Source: an uncultured Schlesneria sp. (lineage in GTDB: Bacteria; Planctomycetota; Planctomycetia; Planctomycetales; Planctomycetaceae). Taken from it: a stretch of 39,603 nt of DNA. A program made the position numbers and the translations under genes. Positions 18,422-28,600 of the stretch are shown here, one piece after another. The notes below the pieces were generated by a model, which was given only the letters and a program-made list of their open reading frames with translations, was not told the origin of the DNA and did no database searches. Location of the stretch: NCBI GenBank assembly GCA_903871875.1, contig CAIQIR010000146.1:1-39603 (forward strand), given 5' to 3'. How positions within the stretch are numbered: the stretch's first letter is position 1; each line of letters begins with the position of its first letter.

Positions 18422-18466
18422 GAGCAGTTCCCAGCACGGTCATGAGGTCGCTGCGGGGAACTGCTC
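18422..18466 (-). terminator. Hairpin downstream of the Gfo/Idh gene
   Basis: GAGCAGTTCCC (18422-18432) and GGGAACTGCTC (18456-18466) form an exact 11-bp stem with a 23-nt loop, 20 bp past the Gfo/Idh stop on the minus strand. A second small palindrome, GTCACG-A-CGTGAC, lies at 18408-18420. No T-run follows, so a rho-independent mechanism is uncertain. Confidence 0.5.
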
Positions 18467-18485
18467 GTCAACTGGCCCGAATCGC

Positions 18486-19685
18486 CTACCGGCGAGCCAC
18501 GGGATGCTTCAGCGGCAGCCAGGCTCCATTGTGATCGCTGCTGGCGACGCATTGCTGGATAAAGTACATCCCTTCCACCCCATCGTAGACGTTGGGGTAA
18601 ATCGTGTTGCAGCGCTCGAACGACTGACCGGCCGCTCGCTTGGCCATATCGTCGTAGGCGAAGCGATAGACGTTGGCAAAGGCTTCGAAGAAGGCTTCCG
18701 GATGACCGCTTGGCAAACGGCAGGCGGCTTTGCCCGAGGCATTCATATACGAGGCATTAGGATCCCGCGTGTAAATCGCGTGCGGATGGCCGTTACGGCG
18801 GAAGATCATTTCATTGGGATTTTCCTGTCGCCAGGACAGCGCCCCCTTGGTGCCGTCGACTTCGATAAACAGGTCGTTTTCACGACCATGTGAAATCTGG
18901 CTGGCGGTCACCGATCCCAGGCCACCGTTCTCGAAGCGGACGACGGCATGACCGTAATCGTCCAGCCGGCGTCCCTGTTCAAACGTCTTCAGGTGACACG
19001 AGACATCGACTGGCAGCAATCCGGTGATGAAACGGGCCAAATTATACGCGTGGGTTCCAATGTCACCGAAACAGCCGGCGATACCCGATTTCGCAGGGTC
19101 CGTCCGCCAGGCCGCTTGCTTCTGGTCCGACGATTCCAATCTCGTTCGCAGCCAACCCTGAATGTAGTTGGAACGAATCGCCTGAATCTCGCCCAATTCG
19201 CCGCCCAGCACCATTTCGCGGGCCTGACGAACGAGTGGATAGCCGGTGTAGTTGTGGCTGACGGCGAATACCGCGCCCGATTTTTCCACCAGTTTGGCCA
19301 GTTCTTCCGCTTGCGCGAGATCGAATGTCATCGGCTTGTCGCAGATGACATTGAAGCCGGCCAGCAGGGCCGCTTTGGCGGCGGCAAAGTGCGTGTGATT
19401 CGGGGTCGCCACGGTGACGAAATCGATGCGCTTGTCGGCGGGAAGAGCCGCTTCTTTCTGACAAAGTTCATCGAACGAGCCATAGGCGCGATCATTCGCA
19501 ATGTCATAAGCGGGGGCCGAGGATTTGGCTCGCGCGGGATCGGACGACAAGGCTCCGGCCACCAGCGCTGCGCGGTTGTCCAGCACGGCCGCCGTGGCAT
19601 GCACGCGGCCGATGAATGCTCCCTGGCCTCCGCCAATCAATCCCATGCGTAGCTTGCGGTTCAACGAGCCGTTGGTCGTCTCCAT
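18486..19685 (-). CDS. Gfo/Idh/MocA-family oxidoreductase
   Basis: NAD(P)-dependent sugar or sugar-alcohol dehydrogenase family member, 399 aa. The Rossmann motif GLIGGGQGAFIG is at about 15-26, followed by TVATPNHTHF and the DKP motif (Asp116-Lys117-Pro118), where Lys is the expected catalytic/cofactor residue. The second catalytic region is GDIGTHAYNLARF, with His212. The C-terminal alpha/beta substrate domain contains SGHPEAFFEAFANVYRFAYDDM, typical of the planctomycete subgroup. The ATG at 19685 is supported by TGAGGA 8 nt upstream; the frame is open 46 codons further, but without homology. Substrate unknown; myo-inositol, glucose-fructose and N-acetylamino sugar dehydrogenases are all in this family. 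Single gene, divergent from the ATP-grasp gene. Confidence 0.92.
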   Translation of the reverse strand: METTNGSLNRKLRMGLIGGGQGAFIGRVHATAAVLDNRAALVAGALSSDPARAKSSAPAYDIANDRAYGSFDELCQKEAALPADKRIDFVTVATPNHTHFAAAKAALLAGFNVICDKPMTFDLAQAEELAKLVEKSGAVFAVSHNYTGYPLVRQAREMVLGGELGEIQAIRSNYIQGWLRTRLESSDQKQAAWRTDPAKSGIAGCFGDIGTHAYNLARFITGLLPVDVSCHLKTFEQGRRLDDYGHAVVRFENGGLGSVTASQISHGRENDLFIEVDGTKGALSWRQENPNEMIFRRNGHPHAIYTRDPNASYMNASGKAACRLPSGHPEAFFEAFANVYRFAYDDMAKRAAGQSFERCNTIYPNVYDGVEGMYFIQQCVASSDHNGAWLPLKHPVARR

Positions 19686-20091
19686 GGTGTGTTCCTCAAG
19701 AATGTCGATATCGGAAGGCGAATCGCGTGGCGGCGTCGGGTCACCGGTCGACCCCAAAACGATCTGCGCACAGGCGGAATCGGAGCATATCGGCTCGATT
19801 CGGACTTTGCCATCGACCGTCAAGACGGAATAAAGGCGGCTTTATTGTTGGCCGATGCACCCTGAATTTCGTTTTCCGCCGTTGCGTCGTTGGCCGAATT
19901 TGTCAGGGCACAACGTCTGGCCAGCAGGCCCGTTGACCCGAACGGCAAAACTTGCGTTTCGGAAAGCGAATTCCGCACTCCTTTGGCTTCCCGCGCCGTG
20001 CCGATCCCCCTATGGTCAGCCGTGTTTTCGCCGTCGACGGCAGCGGGGCGAACTTCGACTTCGGTATTCACTTTCAAAGCAGTCTTCTCTC
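19686..20091. other. Divergent intergenic region
   Basis: 406 bp between the divergent Gfo/Idh and ATP-grasp genes. Open frames exist on both strands but have no ribosome site or recognisable content. No clear promoter hexamers were seen. Confidence 0.4.
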
Positions 20092-21111
20092 GTGCGCATC
20101 TTGATTTCCGAGTTTCTGGTGGGGGGCGCATCGGCCACGTCGTCGCCGATGCCCTTGTCGATGCGATGTGAAGGGCTGGCGATGTTGCAGGCTGTCATGG
20201 CGGATATCGCTCAACTGCCTGACCATTCCGTCGTGACGACGCTGGAGGCCGCTTTGTTGAATTCTTTCGACAACTCAGGCCACGGCGAAGTGATCGCGGT
20301 CGAATCGCCCGCGCAAGAAGCGATGGTGTTTCAGCAACTTTTGCAGCAGGTTGACGCCGCACTGATCATCGCACCGGAAACCGGTGGAATTCTGGCCGAC
20401 CGCTGCCGACAGGTTCTGGCCGCCCGAGTCGCTTCCTGGAATTGCACGCCTGCCGCCATCGAATTGTGCGGTGACAAATGGCAATTGGCCAATCATTTGC
20501 GAACACGGGATCTTCCGACCATTCCCACGCGGCTTGCCGATCTTGACCGGCTACCCTCGGACGAATCCTGGCCGTTGGTTTTGAAACCGCGTGACGGCGC
20601 CGGATCGCACCTCATTTTTCTCGTTCGCAGTCCCGAGGAATGGCAACGGGCGGTGGAATCGATTCGCGCTGCGGAAGGGGTCGAGAAATGTCTGGTTCAG
20701 CCGTTTGTGGCGGGACGGGCCTTGTCGATCGGCGTGAACATCAGTCACGATGGTCGCCGAATCGTCTGCCTGCCGGTGGGCGAGCAGCGGTTGTCGGATG
20801 ATGGCCGGTTTCATTACCTCGGCGGAATAATTCCCGCCAGCATCGCCCCGGTGGTGGCTCAATCGATCGAACGGCTGGTTCTCGAGGCTTGCCAGTCGAT
20901 TCCCGGGCTTGTCGGCTACATTGGATTGGACTTGTTGCTGACGGCTGATGGCAATCTGTTGATCGTCGAAATCAACCCGCGATTGACGACGGCTTATGTC
21001 GGCTATCGCCAACTTTATGCGGCAATGCTGCCGAGGCTGTGGAATTCGGCGAACCCTTCTGATGTTTTGGGTGTTCAAAGGAGAATGGAAGTCGAGTTTG
21101 TCGTTTCTTGA
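20092..21111 (+). CDS. ATP-grasp family ligase
   Basis: ATP-dependent carboxylate-amine ligase of the ATP-grasp superfamily, 339 aa. The N-terminal strand MRILISEFLVGG is typical of this subgroup. WPLVLKPRDGAGSH (160-173) gives the ATP-binding Lys and flexible loop, EKCLVQPFVAGRALS contains the adenine-contact region, and LIVEINPRLTT (290-300) carries the Mg-binding Glu293 and Asn295. The subgroup resembles MfnD/OrfY-type proteins linked to methanofuran/tetrahydromethanopterin C1 metabolism, which several planctomycetes possess; that link is inference, since no other C1 gene is in the window. The start is set at the GTG of GTG-CGC-ATC by family alignment; no good Shine-Dalgarno is present. 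Confidence 0.8.
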   Translation: MRILISEFLVGGASATSSPMPLSMRCEGLAMLQAVMADIAQLPDHSVVTTLEAALLNSFDNSGHGEVIAVESPAQEAMVFQQLLQQVDAALIIAPETGGILADRCRQVLAARVASWNCTPAAIELCGDKWQLANHLRTRDLPTIPTRLADLDRLPSDESWPLVLKPRDGAGSHLIFLVRSPEEWQRAVESIRAAEGVEKCLVQPFVAGRALSIGVNISHDGRRIVCLPVGEQRLSDDGRFHYLGGIIPASIAPVVAQSIERLVLEACQSIPGLVGYIGLDLLLTADGNLLIVEINPRLTTAYVGYRQLYAAMLPRLWNSANPSDVLGVQRRMEVEFVVS

Positions 21112-21217
21112 AACTTCGAAAGTCAGCGGTTCTCGTACTCGACAGCCTATAAAATGACATCGGATTGAAACGACAAGGTTGATCGCTGGTCTGGTTTTTT
21201 CGACTGAGGATTCGTCC

Positions 21218-23152
21218 ATGCCGCGACGCAGATCCGTGGTTTGGTTATTGGCGATGATCGCCGTGATCGGGTGGAGTTCGACCGCCTTCGTCAATCCGGC
21301 CCAGGCACAGGCCAAGCGAGCCAAAATTCGTAAGCGACCGGAATCACCGGCCCCCGTGCCTCACCGTCAGCAGCGTGTGGCTAAAATCGACGGCTCGACT
21401 CGAGCTGCGGCCATTGCGGCGGCAGCCAAGATCGATGCGCTGGTCGAATCCCATTACGACAAGTATCAGGCGAAACCGAATGCGACCACCACCGACGAAC
21501 AGTTTGTGCGTCGAATTTATCTGGACATTGATGGCACGATTCCGACGCTGAAACAGGCGCGGGCCTTCCTCCAGAATTCCGATCCACTGAAACGCTCGAA
21601 GCTGATCGATACGTTGCTTAGCCAGGAAGGCTATGCCAGTAATTTCTACAACTACTGGTCCGATATCCTGCGTCTCAAAGATGGACAGCTGTCGAACAAC
21701 GTACCGGGAAAACCGTACTGTGAATGGGTCAAGGAATGTTTGGAAACGAACAAACCTTACGATCGGTTCGTTTACGAGATGCTGACGGCCGAGGGAAAGA
21801 TCTGGGACAATCCGGCGTCTGGTTACATCCTCCGAGACGTTGGGATGCCGCTGGATGCGATGAATAATACCATCCGCGTCTTTTTGGGAACGCAAATCGG
21901 TTGTGCCCAGTGCCACAATCATCCGTTCGATCGTTGGACTCAAAAAGAGTTTTACGAGATGGCGGCATTCACGTTTGGCACCAACGGTCGGCGCAATGGC
22001 GGGGACAAGAAATTCGGCGGGGGCAATGTCGTCAACAAACTGAAAGACGAATTGAAGACCGTCGACCACAAGTATGATGGCGGCGGGAAATACAATCGGC
22101 TGCTGATCGCCAATCTGATGGAAGTACATGATCGCCCGGCAAAACTGTTGCTGCCGCACGATTATCGTTACAGCGACGGGCAACCCAAACAACCCATCGA
22201 ACCGAAGACGATTTTCGGTCCTCCTGCCCCGGTCGAAAAGAACGAGCCGCCGCGCGTGGCCTTTGCCAAATGGTTGACGTCCCCTGAAAATCCGCGATTC
22301 GCCAAGACCATCGCGAATCGGCTCTGGAAGAAGTCCTTCGGCGTCGGTCAGATCGAACCGATCGACGACATCAAGGACGACAGTCAGCCGGAAAACCCTG
22401 AACTGTTGGCATTTCTCACGTCGGAAATGATCCGCCTGAAGTTCGATCTGAAGGAATATCTGCGGATCATTTACAACACGAAGGCCTATCAACGCGAAGC
22501 GACCCACGCCGAGGTCACGCCCGGCGATGAATATCATTTTTCTGGTCCGTTATTACGTCGGATGACGGCCGAAGAGGTGTGGGACAGCTTCATTACGATG
22601 GCGGCCTTCAATGTCGACGAATACCAGGCGGAGCCGGCGTTTGTCGAAGCCAAGATTGTCAACATCGATCTCTCCAAGGCCACGGCGCAGCAGGTCTATC
22701 TGCGTGATAAAGAACTTCGATCGACCGAACTGAAAAAGTCGCGTGAAGCGCGCGATAAGGACCACACTTATAAAGGACTGTTACTGGTCCGCGCGTCGGA
22801 ACTGCCTTCTCCACGTCCACCCGGTCACTTCCTGCGGCAGTTCGGTCAATCGGATCGCGATGCCATCGAAGTGTCATCGGTCGACGGCACGGTGCCGCAG
22901 GTTCTGCAAATGTTCAATGGGCCGATCACTCACATGCTGCTGGAACCTGAATCGGTGATGTACAAGAACGTCGTGATGGAGAAATCTCCTGAAGCGAGGA
23001 TCGACGCCGTGTTTTTGTCGATTCTTGCTCGGAAAGCTTCGTTTGAAGAGCGACAAGCGGCCCTGGCCGAAGTCAGGGGGCACGGTGATGCCGGATATGG
23101 CAACGTCATTTGGGCCTTGGTCAATACGCGTGAGTTTCTGTTTATTCAATAG
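21218..23152 (+). CDS. DUF1549/DUF1553 domain protein (planctomycete PSD1-type)
   Basis: Secreted protein, 644 aa, of a family massively expanded in Planctomycetes. A signal peptide (about 1-31, ending in PAQAQA) is followed by a basic linker and the DUF1549 domain (about 65-270), which has the cytochrome-like motif GCAQCHNHPFDRW (Cys229, Cys232, His233). The DUF1553 domain (about 345-640) begins at RVAFAKWLTSPENPRFAK. The CxxCH could hold a c-type heme, but the heme would sit in an otherwise non-cytochrome context. The ATG at 21218 is preceded by TGAGGA. The DUF1501 gene follows after 119 bp, the standard pairing. Function in nature is not established; association with sulfated polysaccharide catabolism has been proposed for such pairs. 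Confidence 0.93.
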   Translation: MPRRRSVVWLLAMIAVIGWSSTAFVNPAQAQAKRAKIRKRPESPAPVPHRQQRVAKIDGSTRAAAIAAAAKIDALVESHYDKYQAKPNATTTDEQFVRRIYLDIDGTIPTLKQARAFLQNSDPLKRSKLIDTLLSQEGYASNFYNYWSDILRLKDGQLSNNVPGKPYCEWVKECLETNKPYDRFVYEMLTAEGKIWDNPASGYILRDVGMPLDAMNNTIRVFLGTQIGCAQCHNHPFDRWTQKEFYEMAAFTFGTNGRRNGGDKKFGGGNVVNKLKDELKTVDHKYDGGGKYNRLLIANLMEVHDRPAKLLLPHDYRYSDGQPKQPIEPKTIFGPPAPVEKNEPPRVAFAKWLTSPENPRFAKTIANRLWKKSFGVGQIEPIDDIKDDSQPENPELLAFLTSEMIRLKFDLKEYLRIIYNTKAYQREATHAEVTPGDEYHFSGPLLRRMTAEEVWDSFITMAAFNVDEYQAEPAFVEAKIVNIDLSKATAQQVYLRDKELRSTELKKSREARDKDHTYKGLLLVRASELPSPRPPGHFLRQFGQSDRDAIEVSSVDGTVPQVLQMFNGPITHMLLEPESVMYKNVVMEKSPEARIDAVFLSILARKASFEERQAALAEVRGHGDAGYGNVIWALVNTREFLFIQ

Positions 23153-23271
23153 CGGCGCGAGTGAACGGGAAAGGCTCGTGCGGACGGTCAGGTCTCTGAC
23201 GCCAGGTCGTGGTCGGATGAATTCGCTGTCGGCATGATCCAGAACGATCATTCCTCCAAAGGTATCTCGTC

Positions 23272-24603
23272 ATGTTTGTCGAATTACAGAATTTTGCCTC
23301 TCGCCGTTTGTTCCTGGAACACGCCGCTCGCTCATTGCTGGGCGTCACGATTCTTCCCGGCAGTCTGCTGGCCGCCGATCAAAAAACGGCCAAGCCAGGC
23401 GACGGGAAATCCGGACCGGCGAGCAACGACCATCCGGAAGTAAAGGGCGGTCGCGCCAAGCATGTGATCTTTCTGTACATGAACGGAGCGATGACGCATC
23501 TCGACACTTTTGACTTAAAGCCCGGTCGAGAAACGCAGGGAGAAACCAAAGGCATTGCCACCAACGTCCCCGGCATGCAGTTCGGCCAGACATTGCCGGA
23601 ACTGGCCAAGATCGCCAGCGAACTGGCCGTCATTCGATCGCTGCATACGGCGACCGGTGATCACGAGGGAGGGCGATATCTGCTGCGAACCAGTTACAAA
23701 GAGATCGCTTCGATTCGGCATCCCGGCATGGGGGCCTGGGCACTAAAGGTCCTCGGCCGACAAAACAAAACGCTGCCCGATAATGTGCTGATTGGCAGTG
23801 AAGCCCGCCATCCCGGTGCTGGTTTTCTCGAGCCGGCGTACACCCCGGTGCCAATCGGCGATCCCAACGCGGGATTGCAAAATACGGTGACCCCCAAGTA
23901 CCTGACCGAAGCCACCTTCGAAAAGCGGCTGGAACTGATCAACAAGTTTGACACCGATTTCCGCAAGAAATTCCCGCAGAAGCAAGTCGAAGCCTACAAC
24001 GAGTTCTATCGACAGGCGAATCAATTGATTCACAGCGACGAATTAAAAGCCTTCGATCTGAATCAGGAAAAGCCCGAAGTGCGCGACAAATATGGCCGGG
24101 ATCAATTCGGTCAAGGTTGTCTGTTAGCGCGACGGTTGGTTGAACATGACGTCCGCTACATTGAAATCGGCCTGGGCGGTTGGGACATGCATACCGACAT
24201 CTATCAAAGCGATAAGCTGCCGAACCACGCCGCCAATCTCGATCGCGCTGCATCGGTGCTGATCAACGATCTGAAGTCGCGTGGGTTGCTCGACAAAACG
24301 CTGGTTGTCCTGGGGACAGAATTCGGTCGCAGCCCTCATCTCAACGCCAATGGTGGTCGCGATCATCACCCCGGCGTTTATTCAGGTTTCTTCGCGGGAG
24401 GAGGCATCAAAGGAGGCCGGTTCTACGGGAAGTCGGACAAAGACGGTCACAATCCCGAGGAAGATGATGTGTCCGTACCCGATTTTAACGCGACGATCGC
24501 TTACGCCTTGGGATTGCCGCTGCAAAAGGAGTTCTTTTCGAAGTCGGGCCGTCCCTTCAAAGTGGCTCACGACGGCGATCCGCTGGTGAAATTGTTCTCG
24601 TAG
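23272..24603 (+). CDS. DUF1501 domain protein
   Basis: Exported protein of the DUF1501 family, 443 aa, with an alkaline-phosphatase/sulfatase-like fold. The N-terminus has a twin-arginine-like leader ([16 protein letters not shown]). The family landmarks are [44 protein letters not shown], a central [12 protein letters not shown] and the C-terminal [27 protein letters not shown], where His and Asp residues suit metal binding. It is the usual partner of the DUF1549 gene just upstream and is probably cotranscribed with it. A hairpin lies shortly after the stop. Substrate not established. Confidence 0.93.
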   Translation: MFVELQNFASRRLFLEHAARSLLGVTILPGSLLAADQKTAKPGDGKSGPASNDHPEVKGGRAKHVIFLYMNGAMTHLDTFDLKPGRETQGETKGIATNVPGMQFGQTLPELAKIASELAVIRSLHTATGDHEGGRYLLRTSYKEIASIRHPGMGAWALKVLGRQNKTLPDNVLIGSEARHPGAGFLEPAYTPVPIGDPNAGLQNTVTPKYLTEATFEKRLELINKFDTDFRKKFPQKQVEAYNEFYRQANQLIHSDELKAFDLNQEKPEVRDKYGRDQFGQGCLLARRLVEHDVRYIEIGLGGWDMHTDIYQSDKLPNHAANLDRAASVLINDLKSRGLLDKTLVVLGTEFGRSPHLNANGGRDHHPGVYSGFFAGGGIKGGRFYGKSDKDGHNPEEDDVSVPDFNATIAYALGLPLQKEFFSKSGRPFKVAHDGDPLVKLFS

Positions 24604-24617
24604 GCAATGGTTCGCGC

Positions 24618-24644
24618 CGACCTGGGGCGGAGAACGCCCGGTCG
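24618..24644. terminator. Terminator-like hairpin between convergent genes
   Basis: CGACC-TG-GGGCG pairs with CGCCC-GGTCG around a GAGAA loop (10 bp with a 2-nt bulge), 15 bp past the DUF1501 stop. No T-run. Confidence 0.4.
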
Positions 24645-24700
24645 ATTAACGGCCGTCCGCTGGCACCCTTAGTCCATTTTCGGCCACAAAACGAGCCGCT

Positions 24701-25444
24701 TCAGCGACTGCTCAGGGCTTGTAGTGCCTCGGCCGCGACGCGGGCGACTTCGGTGTCTTCGTCCTGGCTCGCCGTTCGAAGTGCTGATGTCACGTCGTCG
24801 TTCGCCACGCCCGCGTGGCCCAGCGTATAAGCGATTTTCTCGCGGACGACCGGTTCGCTGTCGTCCAGCAGCGGCAGCAACCGATCGATGCACGCGGTCG
24901 CGAGGTGCGGCCATTTCGCGAAGACCTGCGAGACCGCTTCGCGGACCTCGGCTCGGTCGTGGTCCAGCAATCTCACAATTCGAGGCCCCAAATCGTCGTT
25001 CGCCGCTTGGGCGGTGATTTCGGCGTCCACCAGAGAGTTCAGCACCGCCGCTACCATCAACGCGTGGGTCTCGTCTTCGTCCAGAAATGTCAGCAGCACG
25101 GGTACGGCCAGGTGGGCCTGGGCCGATTTCTGGCGGATCAGCGCCCGGGCCGACTCAAACCGCACGTCGGGGTCGCTGTCGTTAAGTAACGATAACAGTT
25201 GGGGTTCTGTTTGTTTGGAATCGGCCGCGGCGACGTTTCCGGCGAGTTTTGCACCCAATGCTCTAATGGTCTCATCGGGATCGCGCAGTGCCAAAAGCGT
25301 CCAGGGAAGGGCGTCAGCCGGCGGACAGAGTGCACCAATCGCTTGCAGGGCGACGAGACGATCCTCGGCGGTTTTCGCTTGCTGGAATTGATTCATCCAG
25401 TCGGAGACCGATTGTTGGGAAAACGGACGAGGAATCGGGGGCAT
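24701..25444 (-). CDS. HEAT-repeat domain protein
   Basis: Cytoplasmic alpha-solenoid protein, 247 aa, without signal peptide or membrane segment. Roughly six repeats of a HEAT/PBS-lyase type helix pair are visible, with recurring pieces such as RALGAKLAGNVA, DPDVRFESARALIR, RAEVREAVSQVFAKWP, EPVVREKIAYTLGHAG and DTEVARVAAEALQAL. HEAT proteins are scaffolds for protein or nucleic-acid contacts; the partner is unknown. It is convergent with the DUF1501 gene and divergent from putA, so context gives no clue. Confidence 0.85.
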   Translation of the reverse strand: MPPIPRPFSQQSVSDWMNQFQQAKTAEDRLVALQAIGALCPPADALPWTLLALRDPDETIRALGAKLAGNVAAADSKQTEPQLLSLLNDSDPDVRFESARALIRQKSAQAHLAVPVLLTFLDEDETHALMVAAVLNSLVDAEITAQAANDDLGPRIVRLLDHDRAEVREAVSQVFAKWPHLATACIDRLLPLLDDSEPVVREKIAYTLGHAGVANDDVTSALRTASQDEDTEVARVAAEALQALSSR

Positions 25445-25654
25445 CCATTAACTTTCGATAAATTCACGGGGTGAGCGAAATCGAGGGACGATTTTGCAGA
25501 GCCATTTGAGGAGGGTCAGTTGAGTCGGCATCACAAAAGGCCGAAAATTGACAGTGCAATGCCGAAATTTGACCGCTCTTCATTGTTTTGAACCACACTC
25601 TACCCAATCGCGCGGGGCCTCGCATAGAATCCCCGGTCCGATGACCTGCTCTTA

Positions 25655-28600
25655 ATGCTCAGCACGGATGCGACCTTGGCTAAAAAGTCCACTCGAAAAC
25701 CTGCCGAAGACGAAACACCGACACCACCTGTGTCGAAATCGCCGACCAAAAAGAAAACGGTTGCCGCGCCAGCCGCTTCGTGGGATGACGAACAAGTCGA
25801 GGCCGAAACACAGCGTCTGGGAACTGACGTCTGGCAGCATCTCTCACGACGACGTCCGTCGATGTTTGAGCGGCGGTGGTGGGACGATCGCATTCTTGGC
25901 GCGGCGATGGCCGACGAATCGCTGAAAGTGCAAATGTTCCGCTTTGTCGACGTGCTTCCTCGTTTGAAGACGCACCGCGACGTGACGCGACATCTGCAAG
26001 AATACTTCCTGGAAGTCAAAGAACATCTGCCGCTGGCGATTGAGATGGTGCGGTTCGGCGTCGAGCACCTGTCGCCCGATTCGGTGCTTTCGCGAGCGTT
26101 GGCGTACAACGCGCGGGGGAATGCGGCGCGGATGGCGCGTCGGTTTATCGCCGGTTCGAACGTCAGCGAAGTCTTGACCGGCGTCACGTCACTCCGCAAA
26201 CAGGGATTCGCCTTCACGCTGGATTTACTCGGCGAAGCGGTCATCAGCGAGTCGGAAGCCGAGGCGTACCAGAAGTCGTACCTTGAGCTGATCGATGGTC
26301 TTGCGCCGGTCGTGAACGCGTGGCCTGAAAATGCCCAGACCGATTTCGATCACGAAGACGCGATTCCTCGGGTCAATGTTTCGGTCAAGCTTTCGGCTCT
26401 GGTCAGCCATTTTCGCCCCGTGGATGCCGTCGGCACTGCGGCCGCGGTCAAAGAACGGCTGCGACCGCTCTTCCGAAAAGCGCGCGAGCAGAGTGCTTAT
26501 GTGCATGTCGACATGGAGCAATACGCCTTCAAAGATTTGACGATCGAAATCTTCAAACAAACGCTGATGGAGGACGAATTCCGCGATTGGCCCGATGTGG
26601 GAATCGTCGTTCAGGCCTATTTGCCGGAAGCGGAAAGTGACCTGCAGGGCCTTTTGGAATGGTCTCGTGAGCGAGGCACTCCCGTCTGGGTTCGATTGGT
26701 CAAAGGTGCCTACTGGGACTACGAAACCGTCATCTCGCAAAGTCGCAATTGGCCGACGCCCGTGTTTGAAGAGAAGTGGCAATCGGATGACAACTACGAA
26801 CGTCTGACGAAACTGCTGCTGGAAAACTATACGGTCTTAAGACCCGCGTTCGGCAGTCACAACCTGCGCAGCCTGTCTTATGCCATCGCCTGTGCCAAGC
26901 AATTGAATGTTCCCGAAGGGGCCTTCGAGTTGCAGATGCTGTACGGGATGGCCGAAGAGCAGGCGCGGGCCTTCAGTGAAATGGGCCATCGCGTTCGCAT
27001 CTATACACCGTTTGGACAATTGATGCCGGGGATGGCCTATCTGGTCCGTCGGCTTTTGGAAAATACATCGAACGATTCGTTTCTGCGACACAGTTACGAC
27101 GAGCAAGTGAAGATCGAGGATTTACTGATGAGCCCCGCCAAACTCGCCAAAAATGCCCCACCGAAGAAACAGCCCGTGCTGCCAGAATTTATCAACGAAG
27201 CGGTCGCCGATTTCTCTCGCAAAGAGGTCCGCGCCGCGATGGAAGCCGCGTTGGAAGCCGTCGGCGATGACCTGGGCGGAGAGTACCCCATCGTCATCGG
27301 TGGCAAGGCCATTCATGCCCGGGCGATGATGGTTTCGCGAAATCCATCGCACAAGCAGCAGATCATTGGTCGCATCGCATCCGCCACGCCTGACGACGCC
27401 ATTCTCGCCATTGATACCGCCCGCCGCGCGTTTTCCGCCTGGTCGAAGACGGAAGTCCAATACCGCGCCGAATACCTGGAGCTCATGGCGAAAGACATGC
27501 GGGATCGTCGTTACGAACTGGCCGCCTGGCAAGTTTTGGAATGCGGTAAGCCCTGGGCCGAAGCCGATGCCGACGTGTGCGAAGCGATCGACTTTTGTGT
27601 CTACTATGCCCAGCAGATGCGCGGTCTCGAATCGCCCCGGCATGTTGATCTGCCGGGGGAAGAAAACAGTTACTTCTATCGACCGCGGGGAGTGGTCGTG
27701 GTCATCGCGCCGTGGAATTTCCCGCTGGCCATTCTCACCGGGATGACTGCTGCGGCACTGGTCACCGGAAACACGGTGATTTTGAAGCCGTCCGAGCAGG
27801 CGTCGGTTGTGGCGACCAAGTTCCTGGAAATCATTCAGACCTCGGGCATTCCCGACGGCGTTGTCAGCTTTCTGCCCGGCGTTGGTGAAGACGTGGGGCC
27901 GGAACTGGTGGGCAGTCCGAATGTCGATGTCATTGCCTTCACCGGTTCGCGACAGGTGGGTCTGGCGATCAACGAACAAGCCTCGGCGTCGCACATGTCG
28001 CAATTGGGCGTCAAGCACGTCATCGCCGAGATGGGTGGTAAGAACGCCATTATCGTCGACAGCGACGCTGATCTGGACGAAGCGGTCGTCGGCGTGGTGC
28101 AAAGTGCGTTCGGTTATGCCGGTCAAAAGTGTTCGGCCTGCTCACGCGTGATCGTGTTGGAAGACGCCTACGACGAATTCCTGGCTCGCCTGATCGAAGC
28201 GGCCAAATCGTTGAAGGTGGGCCCTGCCGAAGATCCCTCGACCGATATCGGGCCGGTCATCGATGAAGAAGCGGCCACGCGTATTCTGAAGTTCATCGAA
28301 CAGGGTGAAACGGAAGGACGATTGGTTCTGGGCGGAGTCGACCCGAATCTGGTCGCCGAAGGCTTCTATGTCGGTCCGCACATTTTTGTCGACATGCTGC
28401 CGGACGCGAAGCTGGCCCAGCAAGAGATCTTTGGACCGGTGCTGGTCGTGTTCAAAGTCAAAGATCTCACGGAAGCCCTCGCGATCGCGAATGGAACGGA
28501 CTACGCATTGACCGGCGGTTGCTACAGCCGCAGTCCTGCCAACTTGAAACGGGTTCGTCAAGAATTCGCCGTCGGGAACCTGTACCTCAATCGTCCCATC

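Larger units (their letters stand above)
17666..18485. other. 820-bp intergenic region
   Basis: Between the lipoprotein and Gfo/Idh genes. I see no gene that I trust; the longest frames on either strand are Arg/Ser-rich and lack ribosome sites. The region holds a 12-bp tandem repeat (18149-18182) and a strong hairpin near 18422-18466, listed separately. Confidence 0.5.

Noticed and set aside
17909-18445. 178-codon plus-strand frame (and a 120-codon minus frame) over the 12-bp tandem repeat
   Set aside because: Non-ATG or unsupported starts, no ribosome site, Arg/Ser-rich low-complexity composition; the region is better read as intergenic.
21900-21920. CxxCH in the DUF1549 protein as proof of a cytochrome c
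   Set aside because: The motif is a fixed part of the DUF1549 family and lacks an identifiable distal ligand domain, so heme binding is only possible, not shown.
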